A stretch of DNA of 64,000 nucleotides from JBDWFY01 sp964291365. GTDB taxonomy: Bacteria; Pseudomonadota; Alphaproteobacteria; Rhizobiales; Stappiaceae. A model generated the notes under the pieces. That model did no database searches, had not been told where the DNA came from, and was given only the letters and a program-made list of their open reading frames with translations. The stretch is from the NCBI GenBank assembly GCA_964291365.2, contig OZ220020.1, positions 620,001 to 684,000 of the forward strand. The letters are read 5' to 3'. A program made the translations under genes and the position numbers. Shown here one piece after another: positions 46,582 to 55,173 of this stretch. Positions within the stretch are counted from its first letter, which is position 1. Every line of letters begins with the position of its first letter.

Positions 46582-48177
46582 TCACACACTGTGTTCAGTT
46601 TTAATCATATCAGCCGCCTTTTCTGCAATCATTATTGTTGCCGCATTGGTATTTGATGAAACAATTCTTGGCATTATTGACGCATCAACTACTCTCAAAC
46701 CTTCAACTCCTCTGAGTTTAAGTTCAATGTCAACAACCGCTTTATCGTCTGCACCCATTCGACATGTTCCCACTGGATGATGATCGGTTTTTGCCCATTT
46801 ACAAGCATATTCAAAATAATCTTGATCAGATTTTACTGACTTACCAGGTAATTTTTCCTCCAAAATGAATCGAGAAAGTGGTTTCTGACGCATAATTTCT
46901 TGCGCAATCTTCAATCCCTTAATTGAAATGTCTAGGTCAATTGGGTCATCCCAATAATTTGGATCAATTAATGGTGGGCTATTGATATCAACATTCGCTA
47001 ATCGAACTGTTCCCCGTGAACGCGGTCTCATATTAGCAGAATTTAAAGTCACACCTGGATTTTTCATCTTTGATATTCCAGCTTCTATTCCAGTACCTTG
47101 ACCTAAATGAAATTGGATATCTGGTGAGCGGGAATTTTTATCAGCATACCAAAATCCGCCAGTTTCAAATAAACTTGAAGCAACTGGACCAGACCTTGTG
47201 AAGAGATACCTCAAACCAGCTAATAACTGCCAATGTGGTTTGGCATACTTATCATAAGTATGATCACCTGTGCATTCTGAAATCGTGCAAATATCAATAT
47301 GATCTTGTAAATTAGCACCAACTTCTGAATTATCCAAAACTGTTGTAATTCCAACACTTTCTAAATGATCCGCAGGTCCAATTCCTGAATGCATCAATAA
47401 CCTTGGAGATCCGACTGCACCCGAAGATAATATAATTTCAGAATTTACATTTATTCTTTCAATGTTTTGTCCCTTTGCAATTTCAATTCCAACTGCGCGA
47501 TTTGATTCTATAATGATCCTTAAAACTTGCGTATCAAGTTGAACTTCTAAATTTTTCCGATCAAGTATGGGTTTTAGATAGCCAGTATAAGTAGAAGTCC
47601 GTCTACTATTCTTTTGTGTAAGTTGATAATAACCAACTCCGTCTTGCTTTGCTCCAGTTAAGTCATAATTTCTTGGAATTCCTAACAGTTCCGCTGATTC
47701 GAGAAATGCCTCACAAATTGGTAATGTTGCCTTTGGTTGTGAGACAGCTATTGGGCCAGATGAGCCGTGATATTCATTATTAAATGTATCATTACTTTCA
47801 GAGCGTCGAAAATACGGAAGTACATCCTCATAACTCCAACCTTCACAGCCCAATTGTCGCCACTCATCATAGTCCAGTGGATTTCCTCGGGTGTATACCT
47901 GCGCATTGATGCTAGAACCACCACCAATGACCTTTGCCTGAGTAAATCGGAGCACCCGATTATTTAAATTCTTTTGTGGCACTGTATCCCAACCCCAACT
48001 ACCCAGTCCCTTGGTCATTTTAGCAAAGCCAGCTGGAATCCAATACAGAGGATGCCAAACTCGTCCACCTGCTTCTAACAATAATACCTTGTTGGACGGA
48101 TTTTCGGTTAATCTGTTGGCAAGTACACATCCACTTGAACCACCACCAATGATTATAAAGTCATAATTAGCAATCAT
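46582..48177 (-). CDS. GMC-family FAD oxidoreductase (choline/alcohol dehydrogenase-like)
   Basis: 531 aa. N-terminal FAD fold YDFIIIGGGSSGCVLANRL, GMC signature region KVIGGGSSINAQVYTRG, second signature SSGAVGSPRLLMHSGIGP, and the C-terminal catalytic pair in DHHPVGTCRMG plus SNTNAATIMIAEKAADMI. Oxidises an alcohol; choline dehydrogenase is a related member but substrate specificity cannot be told. AGGA precedes the ATG. It is convergent with the sugar operon (59 bp apart) and divergent from the AAA ATPase gene. Confidence 0.85.
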   Translation of the reverse strand: MIANYDFIIIGGGSSGCVLANRLTENPSNKVLLLEAGGRVWHPLYWIPAGFAKMTKGLGSWGWDTVPQKNLNNRVLRFTQAKVIGGGSSINAQVYTRGNPLDYDEWRQLGCEGWSYEDVLPYFRRSESNDTFNNEYHGSSGPIAVSQPKATLPICEAFLESAELLGIPRNYDLTGAKQDGVGYYQLTQKNSRRTSTYTGYLKPILDRKNLEVQLDTQVLRIIIESNRAVGIEIAKGQNIERINVNSEIILSSGAVGSPRLLMHSGIGPADHLESVGITTVLDNSEVGANLQDHIDICTISECTGDHTYDKYAKPHWQLLAGLRYLFTRSGPVASSLFETGGFWYADKNSRSPDIQFHLGQGTGIEAGISKMKNPGVTLNSANMRPRSRGTVRLANVDINSPPLIDPNYWDDPIDLDISIKGLKIAQEIMRQKPLSRFILEEKLPGKSVKSDQDYFEYACKWAKTDHHPVGTCRMGADDKAVVDIELKLRGVEGLRVVDASIMPRIVSSNTNAATIMIAEKAADMIKTEHSV

Positions 48178-48332
48178 TACTATTCCTCTTGGATCACTCC
48201 GTTCAAATTAATTAAATTCACCTATAATTTTATTATATTTTTCTCATCCAAAGTATTATAATAATTTAGAAGGAAATTGCATTTTGTTTGCAAATAAGTA
48301 GAATAAGTCCCAATTTCTAAGGAATGATATTT

Positions 48333-49514
48333 ATGGACCCCCTCACAAACCCGTACACACCTGGTGCAGGATTTCCCCCACCTGAATTAGCAGGTAGAGA
48401 ACAAATACTTGCAAATGCAGAATTAGCAATTAAACGAAATGCGATTGGACGACCAACCCGTAGTGTAATGTTTATTGGATTACGTGGAGTTGGAAAGACA
48501 GTTTTACTAAAAGAAATTCAAAACATCGCAACGAATGAAAATACAATAACTAGTTTCTTTGAAATTAATTCAAAATTTCCACTTGCTAAGGAAATAATTA
48601 GAGTTTTACAATCAACATTATTAAGTCTTGATCGCACAAATGGAGTCAGAAAAACTGTAAAGAGAGGTTTACGTGTATTAAAAAGTTTTGTAAGTTCTGT
48701 TAAAATTAAATACAGCGATGTTGAGCTTTCTGTAGATATCGACAAAGAACCTGGAATAGCTGATAGTGGAAATTTAGCTGTTGATATGACAGATGTATTT
48801 TTAGCAGTTGGTGAAGCAGCAAAAGAGTGTGGTTCTTCTTTAGTGATATTTATTGATGAGATTCAAAAAATTGAAGTTATTGATTTTGAAGCACTAATTT
48901 CAGCAATTCATCAAATTAACCAAAACATTTTACCAATAATGGTTATTGGTGCAGGGTTACCGAATACGTTAAAAAAATCTGCTGAAATAAAATCATATGT
49001 TGAAAGATTATTTGAATTCCCAGAGATTGGGTCACTTAGTTGCAATGATGCGAAACTAGCACTCACCCGACCGGCAAAAAAGGCCGGTATAATATTTAAT
49101 GAAAAAGCAGTTAAAACTATTGTTGAGAAAACCAAGGGATACCCATATTTTATACAAGAGTGGGGGTATCAATCATGGAATGTTGCTGAAAAGTCTCCAA
49201 TTACAGTTAAGGATATAAAACTAGCTGGAATTGAATCAACTAAAAGACTTGATAACAATTTTTTTAAGGCACGTTATGTACAGTTGACTAGATTACAACA
49301 AAAATATTTGAAAGCAATGGCTAAACTTGGTCAAGAAAATATTAAATCAGGTGAAGTTGCAAAAATTTTGAATCAAAGTTCTTCAAGTCTTGGTCCAGTA
49401 AGAAAAACCTTAATAAATAATGGTATGATTTATAGTACTAAATATGGATATATTTCTTTTTCCGTTCCGTTATTTGATGAGTATTTAAATCGTACAGATG
49501 AATCTGAAATTTAA
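48333..49514 (+). CDS. AAA+ ATPase with C-terminal winged helix (Orc/Cdc6- or archaeal-ATPase-like)
   Basis: 393 aa. After NPYTPGAGFPPPELAGREQIL come Walker A GLRGVGKT (49-56), Walker B LVIFIDEIQK, and a sensor-1 region LPIMVIGAGLP. The C-terminal third (LTRLQQKYLKAMAKLGQENIKSGEVAKILNQSSSSLGPVRKTLINNGMIYSTKYGYISFSVPLFDEYL) reads as a winged helix for DNA binding. ATG 48333 has GGA at 48321-48323 in range; ATG 48324 is the alternative. It stands alone, with 3.4 copies of a 175-bp repeat beginning 68 bp after its stop. Function unknown; related proteins are common accessory genes in bacteria. Confidence 0.8.
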   Translation: MDPLTNPYTPGAGFPPPELAGREQILANAELAIKRNAIGRPTRSVMFIGLRGVGKTVLLKEIQNIATNENTITSFFEINSKFPLAKEIIRVLQSTLLSLDRTNGVRKTVKRGLRVLKSFVSSVKIKYSDVELSVDIDKEPGIADSGNLAVDMTDVFLAVGEAAKECGSSLVIFIDEIQKIEVIDFEALISAIHQINQNILPIMVIGAGLPNTLKKSAEIKSYVERLFEFPEIGSLSCNDAKLALTRPAKKAGIIFNEKAVKTIVEKTKGYPYFIQEWGYQSWNVAEKSPITVKDIKLAGIESTKRLDNNFFKARYVQLTRLQQKYLKAMAKLGQENIKSGEVAKILNQSSSSLGPVRKTLINNGMIYSTKYGYISFSVPLFDEYLNRTDESEI

Positions 49515-49582
49515 TTAAGCTATTTCAAAGTAGTTTAGATTGAATAGAGTAATAACTTTTTTGAATTTAATGACTAAATCTT

Positions 49583-50182
49583 GTTATGTCTAGTTTATCT
49601 TTACTAGTGATAAACTTTTCATAACTTAACAAAAATTCAGTATTTATCGGACTTCTAAGACACTTTTGTTGACATATTTAATTTCGTCCAAATTACAAAC
49701 ACTCTAAATTTCTAGATTCATCCAACTAAAGCCCTTGAAAATCAGTCAATTGAACCCAGTTATGTCTAGTTTATCTCAACTAGTGATAAACTTTTCATAA
49801 CTTAACAAAAATTCAGTATTTATCGGACTTCTAAGACACTTTTGTTGATACATTCAATTTTCCCAAATTACAAACACTCTAAATTTCTAGATACATCCTA
49901 TAAGAACCCTTGAAAATCAGTCAATTGCACCTAGTTATGTCTAGTTTATCTTTACTAGTGATAAACTTTTCATAACTTAACAAAAATTCAGTATTTATCG
50001 GACTTCTAAGGCACTTTTGTTGATACATTTAATTTTCCCAAATTACAAACACTCTAAATTTCTAGATACATCCTATAAGAACCCTTGAAAATCAGTCAAT
50101 TGCACCTAGTTATGTCTAGTTTATCTCAGCTAGTGATAAACTTTTCATAACTTAACAATAATTCAGTATTCATCGGAATTTT
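49583..50182 (+). repeat. Tandem array of a 175-176-bp repeat, about 3.4 copies
   Basis: Copies start at 49583, 49759, 49934 and 50109; the last one breaks off near 50182. Each begins GTTATGTCTAGTTTATC and contains the inverted repeat AGTTTATC/GATAAACT with a 9-nt centre ending ACTAGT or GCTAGT. A further TTTATC occurs about 20 bp on. Copies 2 and 3 are nearly identical; copy 1 differs mainly in its second half. No ORF runs through it. It fills the gap between the AAA+/winged-helix gene and hemA. Confidence 0.93.
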
Positions 50183-50402
50183 CAGACTCTATTACCAATA
50201 TGTAAATTTCCAACAATGGCAACAATACACAGAAAATTGATGATGTGACGTGTCTTTCCAAAATTATTGTAGTAATCAAATTTAAAAAGCGAGGAAGAAA
50301 CTAAGTGACATTTAAGTGTCAAAAAAATACAATGAACTTGATTGAAAAATTCAAAAAAATATATTATAATAGTTCTAAACTACTAAGCAGGATTTTGCAT
50401 CT
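50183..50402 (+). promoter_or_regulatory. hemA upstream region
   Basis: 220 bp between the repeat array and hemA. AT-rich, containing GAACTTGATTGAAAAATTCAAA just upstream (about 50335-50356), an imperfect dyad that does not match a standard FNR box. A ribosome site GCAGGA lies about 11 bases before the ATG. Confidence 0.4.
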
Positions 50403-51632
50403 ATGTCATTTTCACCTAACAAATTTTTTCAAAAATCACTTATAGATTTAAAATCAGAGGGAAATTACCGAATATTTGCGAATTTGGAGCGCAAAATGGG
50501 GAATTTTCCAAGAGCAATTCGCCGTGATAAAGATATTGAGGAATCAGTAACAATTTGGTGTTCAAATGACTATTTAAGTATGGGTCAACATCCAGATGTA
50601 ATTTCTGCAATGCACAAAGCTATTGATACATCTGGTGCTGGTGCTGGTGGCACCCGAAATATTTCAGGTACTACAAATAACCATATTAAATTAGAACTAG
50701 AACTCGCAAATTTGCATCATAAAGATGCAGCACTCTTATTTACTTCTGGATATGTTTCAAATTGGACTACCCTCAGCACACTTGGAGCTAAAATTCCAAA
50801 TTTGGTAATTTTATCAGATTCATCAAACCATGCATCTATGATTGAAGGAATTCGACATTCAAAAGCAAAGAAAATTATTTGGAAGCACAATGATTTAGAT
50901 GACCTTGAGCGCGCGCTTAAAACACTTGACTTTGACTCACCTAAACTAATTGCTTTTGAGTCAGTTTATTCAATGGACGGTGATATCGCCCCAATTACTG
51001 AAATTTGTGATTTGGCAGATCATTACAATGCCATGACTTATTTAGATGAAGTACATGCTGTAGGGCTATACGGACCACATGGAGGCGGTGTTGCTGAACA
51101 AGAGAATCAAATGGAGCGATTGACAATTATCCAAGGAACTTTAGGAAAAGCATTTGGGGTTATAGGTGGATATATTACTGGATCTAGTTTATTGATTGAC
51201 TTTATTCGATCATTTTCAAGTGGATTTATCTTTACAACTGCTTTACCCCCAGCTGTAGCTGCTGGTGCATTAGCAAGTGTACAACACTTAAAAGAGTCAA
51301 ATGAAGAACGAATTATTCAACGTCAAAAAGTTCAACAAGTTCGAAAGGGATTAAATAAAATTGGCATTCCTCATTTAGAAAATCCATCACATATAATTCC
51401 AGTAATGGTCGGAGAACCAAATAAATGTCGATGGTTGAGTGATATACTAATCTGTGATTATGGAATTTATATCCAACCAATCAATTACCCAACTGTACCA
51501 AAGGGTACAGAACGCTTGAGAATTACCCCTTCAATTGTTCATACTGAACAAGATATAAGACACTTATTGGATTCGCTTGGGAAACTTTGGGAAGAGTGCA
51601 AACTAGCTCGACTACCTATCGCGGCGGAATAA
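50403..51632 (+). CDS. hemA: 5-aminolevulinate synthase
   Basis: 409 aa alpha-oxoamine synthase that condenses glycine and succinyl-CoA to 5-aminolevulinate, first step of heme synthesis by the C4 route. PLP lysine Lys249 in QGTLGKAFGVIGGYITG, Asp215 in TYLDEVHAVG, glycine/CoA-site GAGAGGTRNISGT and CSNDYLSMGQHP near the N-terminus. Length and register match Rhodobacter-type ALAS. The C4 route is almost restricted, among bacteria, to Alphaproteobacteria. Single gene, convergent with the nuclease-like gene. Confidence 0.95.
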   Translation: MSFSPNKFFQKSLIDLKSEGNYRIFANLERKMGNFPRAIRRDKDIEESVTIWCSNDYLSMGQHPDVISAMHKAIDTSGAGAGGTRNISGTTNNHIKLELELANLHHKDAALLFTSGYVSNWTTLSTLGAKIPNLVILSDSSNHASMIEGIRHSKAKKIIWKHNDLDDLERALKTLDFDSPKLIAFESVYSMDGDIAPITEICDLADHYNAMTYLDEVHAVGLYGPHGGGVAEQENQMERLTIIQGTLGKAFGVIGGYITGSSLLIDFIRSFSSGFIFTTALPPAVAAGALASVQHLKESNEERIIQRQKVQQVRKGLNKIGIPHLENPSHIIPVMVGEPNKCRWLSDILICDYGIYIQPINYPTVPKGTERLRITPSIVHTEQDIRHLLDSLGKLWEECKLARLPIAAE

Positions 51633-51788
51633 TTTGTTTATATTTGCTCATTGCAAACCATAATAATTAAAAAAATAACTACCCAAGTTCAATTATCACA
51701 CCAATACCAATAATTCAGATTATTGTCCTAATACAACAAAGTACGATTCAAATTCAGCTTCTCAAATTACAAAACAACCAATTTTTTT

Positions 51789-53087
51789 TTAATCGCTAGG
51801 TGAATACTGAATATTATGTTCCTTATATGTATTTATGATCTTCTTCATAACTAAATTAAATCTGTCAGTCTTCCATTGATTTCCTATCGAATAGGTATAC
51901 CCGCTCTTTTTAATAAGTTCATTGTCTTTACAGAAAAATCTCTTTGTATCATATCTCCCACCTTCTTTTTCTTTTAGTTTTTGTGCCAAACTAATAAACG
52001 TCTTAGCATCATGATCACCTTTAATCTTCACCATAAAATTTGGTGGTAAATCACTTTTACACTTTTTGAAAAATGCATCTGGAGTTGTACCAGTTGCAAA
52101 TAGATACCGTAAGGCTCGAAAAATTACTCGCCGTTTTGGTAAACTTGACATTGTCTTTCCTTGAATCGACAAATCATAATATCTTGGGTCTTCATCCTTT
52201 GATTGCGGTGTTGTACTTAATTTTGATTCTTTGGATTTTGACTCTACATCCTTTTTAGTTGAAGATTTTTGACTTATTTCTTTCGTCGCAATTTCATCTT
52301 TTTTGGTAGACGAACTAGATTGTGTAGCTTTTGTACCTGACTTAGTAACAGCTGATTCCTCTTTCTTAGAAGAAGGACTCTTTTCTTTTGCAACTTCTGA
52401 TTTTAGCTCCTCTTGCGATTTTTCCTCTGAGACAGTCTGCTTTGGAGACGAAACTTTAACTGCTTCTTTTTCTTTCGTTTCTACTTCAGATTCTTCAAGT
52501 GAAATAATCTGATCAACTTCAATCCATACTCGTTCATCAATCTGAAACCGCTTAATACTCACCCAACCAATATTCATTCCATTACTTTTCAACCAAGTAG
52601 CAGTAGCTTCAATATCCGTTTGAACTTCCTTTGAAATTAGAATAATTCTAACAGACTTTGGTAAGCTGGCTTTTACCGCCAAGTAAGATTTACCAAGAAA
52701 TTTAAGTATCTCTTCTTGAGCATCAATTTTCTCTGCTCCAGATTTATTAAGAAAATCTTGATGTGACTTTACTACCTCTTCAAAAGATATTTTCGAAATA
52801 AGTGCACTGTTTCTTATTGAACTTAAATTTCCTGAGTTACCACTTGGACTTAGAAATTCAATAACGACTAAATTCGAATCACGATCCAAACATAATAGAT
52901 CAACTTGATCAGTTCCATTTTTCGTATCTTTGTAATTCTCGGTTAACACCATCAAATTAGGTGAAATTGTTGAAATGCAATCGCGCAGAATCGCACGTAT
53001 TGATTTCTGTTCTAGCACTAAGAAGTCATTCAAATTATCTTTCGACAATGTTACAACTTGCTTATTTTTAATCTCCAAGATTGGCAT
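51789..53087 (-). CDS. Nuclease-like protein with Ser/Lys/Glu-rich linker, unknown function
   Basis: 432 aa in three parts. The N-terminal part (about 1-190) resembles NucS/DUF91-type PD-(D/E)xK folds: LEQKSIRAILRDCISTISPNLMVL, then QVDLLCLDRDSNLVVIEFL with the Asp and Glu of the motif, but Leu where the catalytic Lys would be (EFL instead of ExK). Residues about 205-310 are a repetitive Ser/Lys/Glu/Thr linker without hydrophobic core. The C-terminal about 110 residues (YDLSIQGKTMSSLPKRRVIFRALRYLFATGTTPDAFF) form a basic globular domain I do not recognise. A GGAAA site precedes the ATG. Single gene; role unknown, DNA binding plausible. Confidence 0.7.
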   Translation of the reverse strand: MPILEIKNKQVVTLSKDNLNDFLVLEQKSIRAILRDCISTISPNLMVLTENYKDTKNGTDQVDLLCLDRDSNLVVIEFLSPSGNSGNLSSIRNSALISKISFEEVVKSHQDFLNKSGAEKIDAQEEILKFLGKSYLAVKASLPKSVRIILISKEVQTDIEATATWLKSNGMNIGWVSIKRFQIDERVWIEVDQIISLEESEVETKEKEAVKVSSPKQTVSEEKSQEELKSEVAKEKSPSSKKEESAVTKSGTKATQSSSSTKKDEIATKEISQKSSTKKDVESKSKESKLSTTPQSKDEDPRYYDLSIQGKTMSSLPKRRVIFRALRYLFATGTTPDAFFKKCKSDLPPNFMVKIKGDHDAKTFISLAQKLKEKEGGRYDTKRFFCKDNELIKKSGYTYSIGNQWKTDRFNLVMKKIINTYKEHNIQYSPSD

Positions 53088-53836
53088 TTGGCAATTTCCA
53101 GTTAAAAGTTAATTAGTACAGAATTAATTCCAAAAAACTATATACAATATATCAGCAAAAATTCAAGATTTTTTTTCATACCACACAAATTTTATTTAGT
53201 TTCGTGAAAATAAATCTAGTGTATAATAAAGTTATTTATGAAATTTGTCAATAATTTTTTGCAAAAACATTATTAAATTGAAATCTCAAAATTCAAATAA
53301 AATTACATTACTGTTCCAACTGCTGAAATTTAAACGGGCATTCTTCATTATGATTGTTCACCAATTCCACAAATACCATTGCAGTTATGTACCGTTTTAT
53401 AATTTATAAATTAAAGAATTTGAAGATTCAAAGCAAAAGCCTATTACATTCCTCATAGTCTAAATTAATTTGACATTCAATTAGAATTGCAATTTTGCTA
53501 ATTCACGCGCTATGTTTTGGCCCAATAGTATTATAATTTTGTTGAAATCTATCTCTAACTATTTAATTAAATTTCAATTTGATCAATAGGAATGTGTTGA
53601 TAATAATTTACTCTCGATTAATAGCAATTAGCAAAATGAAGTAAACGATGAAAACAGCTACCAATTTTCATTTGAGGTTATCATAATTGGAAAATTACTA
53701 ATGCGTTTTTAAAGAAACCCGCCAAAATTCTTGTGTTAATTTTCCAAAATTGTCACAAATTATTAACGAAAATTGGCACATTTTGTAATTTCAAATTTGC
53801 AATTTCCCACCGATTTTTTCAATTATGACAGTACCC
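53088..53836. other. AT-rich intergenic region, no gene recognised
   Basis: About 750 bp upstream of the nuclease-like gene. Stop codons are dense in all frames, no ribosome site plus ORF combination and no relic of a known family were noticed. Confidence 0.45.
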
Positions 53837-53937
53837 ATTGGATAGATAATACTATCCAATAGACACCCCTGATTTAACGACTCTGATTCAATAATTGAAC
53901 ACAATAGAGTCGTTATGCCCACACGAATAATTGTGGG
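53837..53937. other. Cluster of three perfect inverted repeats
   Basis: (1) ATTGGATAG (53837-53845) with CTATCCAAT (53852-53860). (2) TAACGACTCT (53875-53884) with AGAGTCGTTA (53906-53915), whose loop contains the palindrome TTCAATAATTGAA. (3) CCCACA (53918-53923) with TGTGGG (53932-53937), followed on the plus strand by TTATATTTTTCT. The last hairpin plus T-rich run looks like a plus-strand intrinsic terminator although no plus-strand gene precedes it. A small RNA ending here is possible; alternatively the set ends the lipoprotein transcript on the minus strand. Confidence 0.65.
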
Positions 53938-54015
53938 TTATATTTTTCTCTTTGTAGATTCTTCAATTAATTCATGCCGGAGAAGATGGCATCAACAAAT
54001 CATACTTTCTCAATC

Positions 54016-54189
54016 TTACCAATGAGGGTAACCTAAGGTAAATATTGAAAAAAATCCACAGGCGAAATCCCCAGCAACCTGATCAGAAAAATCTATATGG
54101 GGTCGACAGTTGTCTCGCACTTGTTCGGTTGTAGATTCACAGGCACTGACCAAAACAGTTAATGCCAGGACTAAAAATAGCTTTTTCAT
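54016..54189 (-). CDS. Small lipoprotein
   Basis: 57 aa. MKKLFLVLALTVLVSAC is a typical lipoprotein signal with lipobox VSAC, Cys17 lipidated. The mature 41 residues (ESTTEQVRDNCRPHIDFSD...) have two further Cys and end in an aromatic tail. A longer open frame extends upstream, but GGAGAG five bases before this ATG and the signal structure fix the start. It follows the SDR gene by 189 bp. Function unknown. Confidence 0.78.
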   Translation of the reverse strand: MKKLFLVLALTVLVSACESTTEQVRDNCRPHIDFSDQVAGDFACGFFSIFTLGYPHW

Positions 54190-54378
54190 AGTTCTCTCCA
54201 AGTTATTACTAAAGAATTCTTTCCAATTTACACTCAATTTATAAATTTTTCGTGTGGCAAAGTGTCGCATTACACCAAAATTTATAACAATTATCAGAAC
54301 CCAGTAAGTCTTCCAAATTTTACAACTCAAAAACAAACTCTCGGACCTGACGTTTAACCAATTTTCTACCAGAATACA

Positions 54379-55173
54379 CTATAAACCAGACAATAAATGA
54401 CCTCCATCCACCGGAATCACCGCTCCAGTCATAAACGAACTCCGTTTAGAAGCAAGTAGTAGTAGCAATCCGTCGAGCTCACTCATTTCACCTGTCCTTT
54501 TCATTGGAATTCCTTGGATCATTTTTTTGCCCCTTGGACTTGACAGAAAATTCTTGTTTAAGTCTGTACAAAAATATCCGGGTGCGATAGCGTTAACTCG
54601 AATATTATATTTGGCAAGTTCAAGGGCTTGAATATATGTCATATGAGTCACTGCACCTTTGCTTACTGAATAACTTCCGGCACCTGGAGCGATACCGATA
54701 CCAGCAACTGAGGAAATGTTTATTATTGATCCAGGTTGGTTTGCTTCAATCAAATTTAGGGCAAATTTTTGAGTAAAACTCCACACCGAGGTTTGATTTA
54801 CCTTAAAAACTCGCATTGTTTCATCAATAGGTGCATCTAAAAACCTCGTATAGGAAGCAATTCCAGCATTGTTAACTAAAATAGAAGGTGTTCCAAACCT
54901 TGAGGTAATTTTTTCAATAGTTTCATTTATTTTTTCTGAATCTGTCACATCTAAAGTTAATGCTAATGCCTTGCCACCTTCACTTTCAATTTCGCTAACT
55001 AACTCCTGTAACAAATTTTCACGCCTTGCAACAGCACCAACAAAACAACCCGCTCTTGCCAATGTTTTTGCATAATGTCGCCCTAAACCTGATGAGGCTC
55101 CAGTTACAATCACCACAGAACCACTTAAATCAAAGAAATTCAGGGAATCAGAATCATAGCTTTGTTTTTTCAC
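54379..55173 (-). CDS. Short-chain dehydrogenase/reductase
   Basis: 264 aa Rossmann protein: cofactor motif VTGASSGLG (about 20-28), NNAG, active-site Ser and YSVSK, and a C-terminal FMTGAVIPVDGG. It starts with GTG overlapping the stop of the acyl-CoA ligase gene (GTGA), so the two are translated together. Likely an NAD(P)-dependent 3-hydroxyacyl or hydroxy-acid dehydrogenase; the exact substrate is not readable. Confidence 0.86.
   Translation of the reverse strand: MKKQSYDSDSLNFFDLSGSVVIVTGASSGLGRHYAKTLARAGCFVGAVARRENLLQELVSEIESEGGKALALTLDVTDSEKINETIEKITSRFGTPSILVNNAGIASYTRFLDAPIDETMRVFKVNQTSVWSFTQKFALNLIEANQPGSIINISSVAGIGIAPGAGSYSVSKGAVTHMTYIQALELAKYNIRVNAIAPGYFCTDLNKNFLSSPRGKKMIQGIPMKRTGEMSELDGLLLLLASKRSSFMTGAVIPVDGGHLLSGL

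Noticed and set aside
46582..48177. Assignment as choline dehydrogenase betA
   Set aside because: GMC family members are too similar in motifs to assign substrate, and the gene is far from betC and without betB.
49583..50182. CRISPR array
   Set aside because: The repeated unit is about 175 bp with near-identical contents throughout; there are no short repeats alternating with unique spacers and no cas genes.
50335..50356. FNR-type operator before hemA
   Set aside because: TTGA and TCAA halves are present but the spacing is not that of a TTGAT-N4-ATCAA site.
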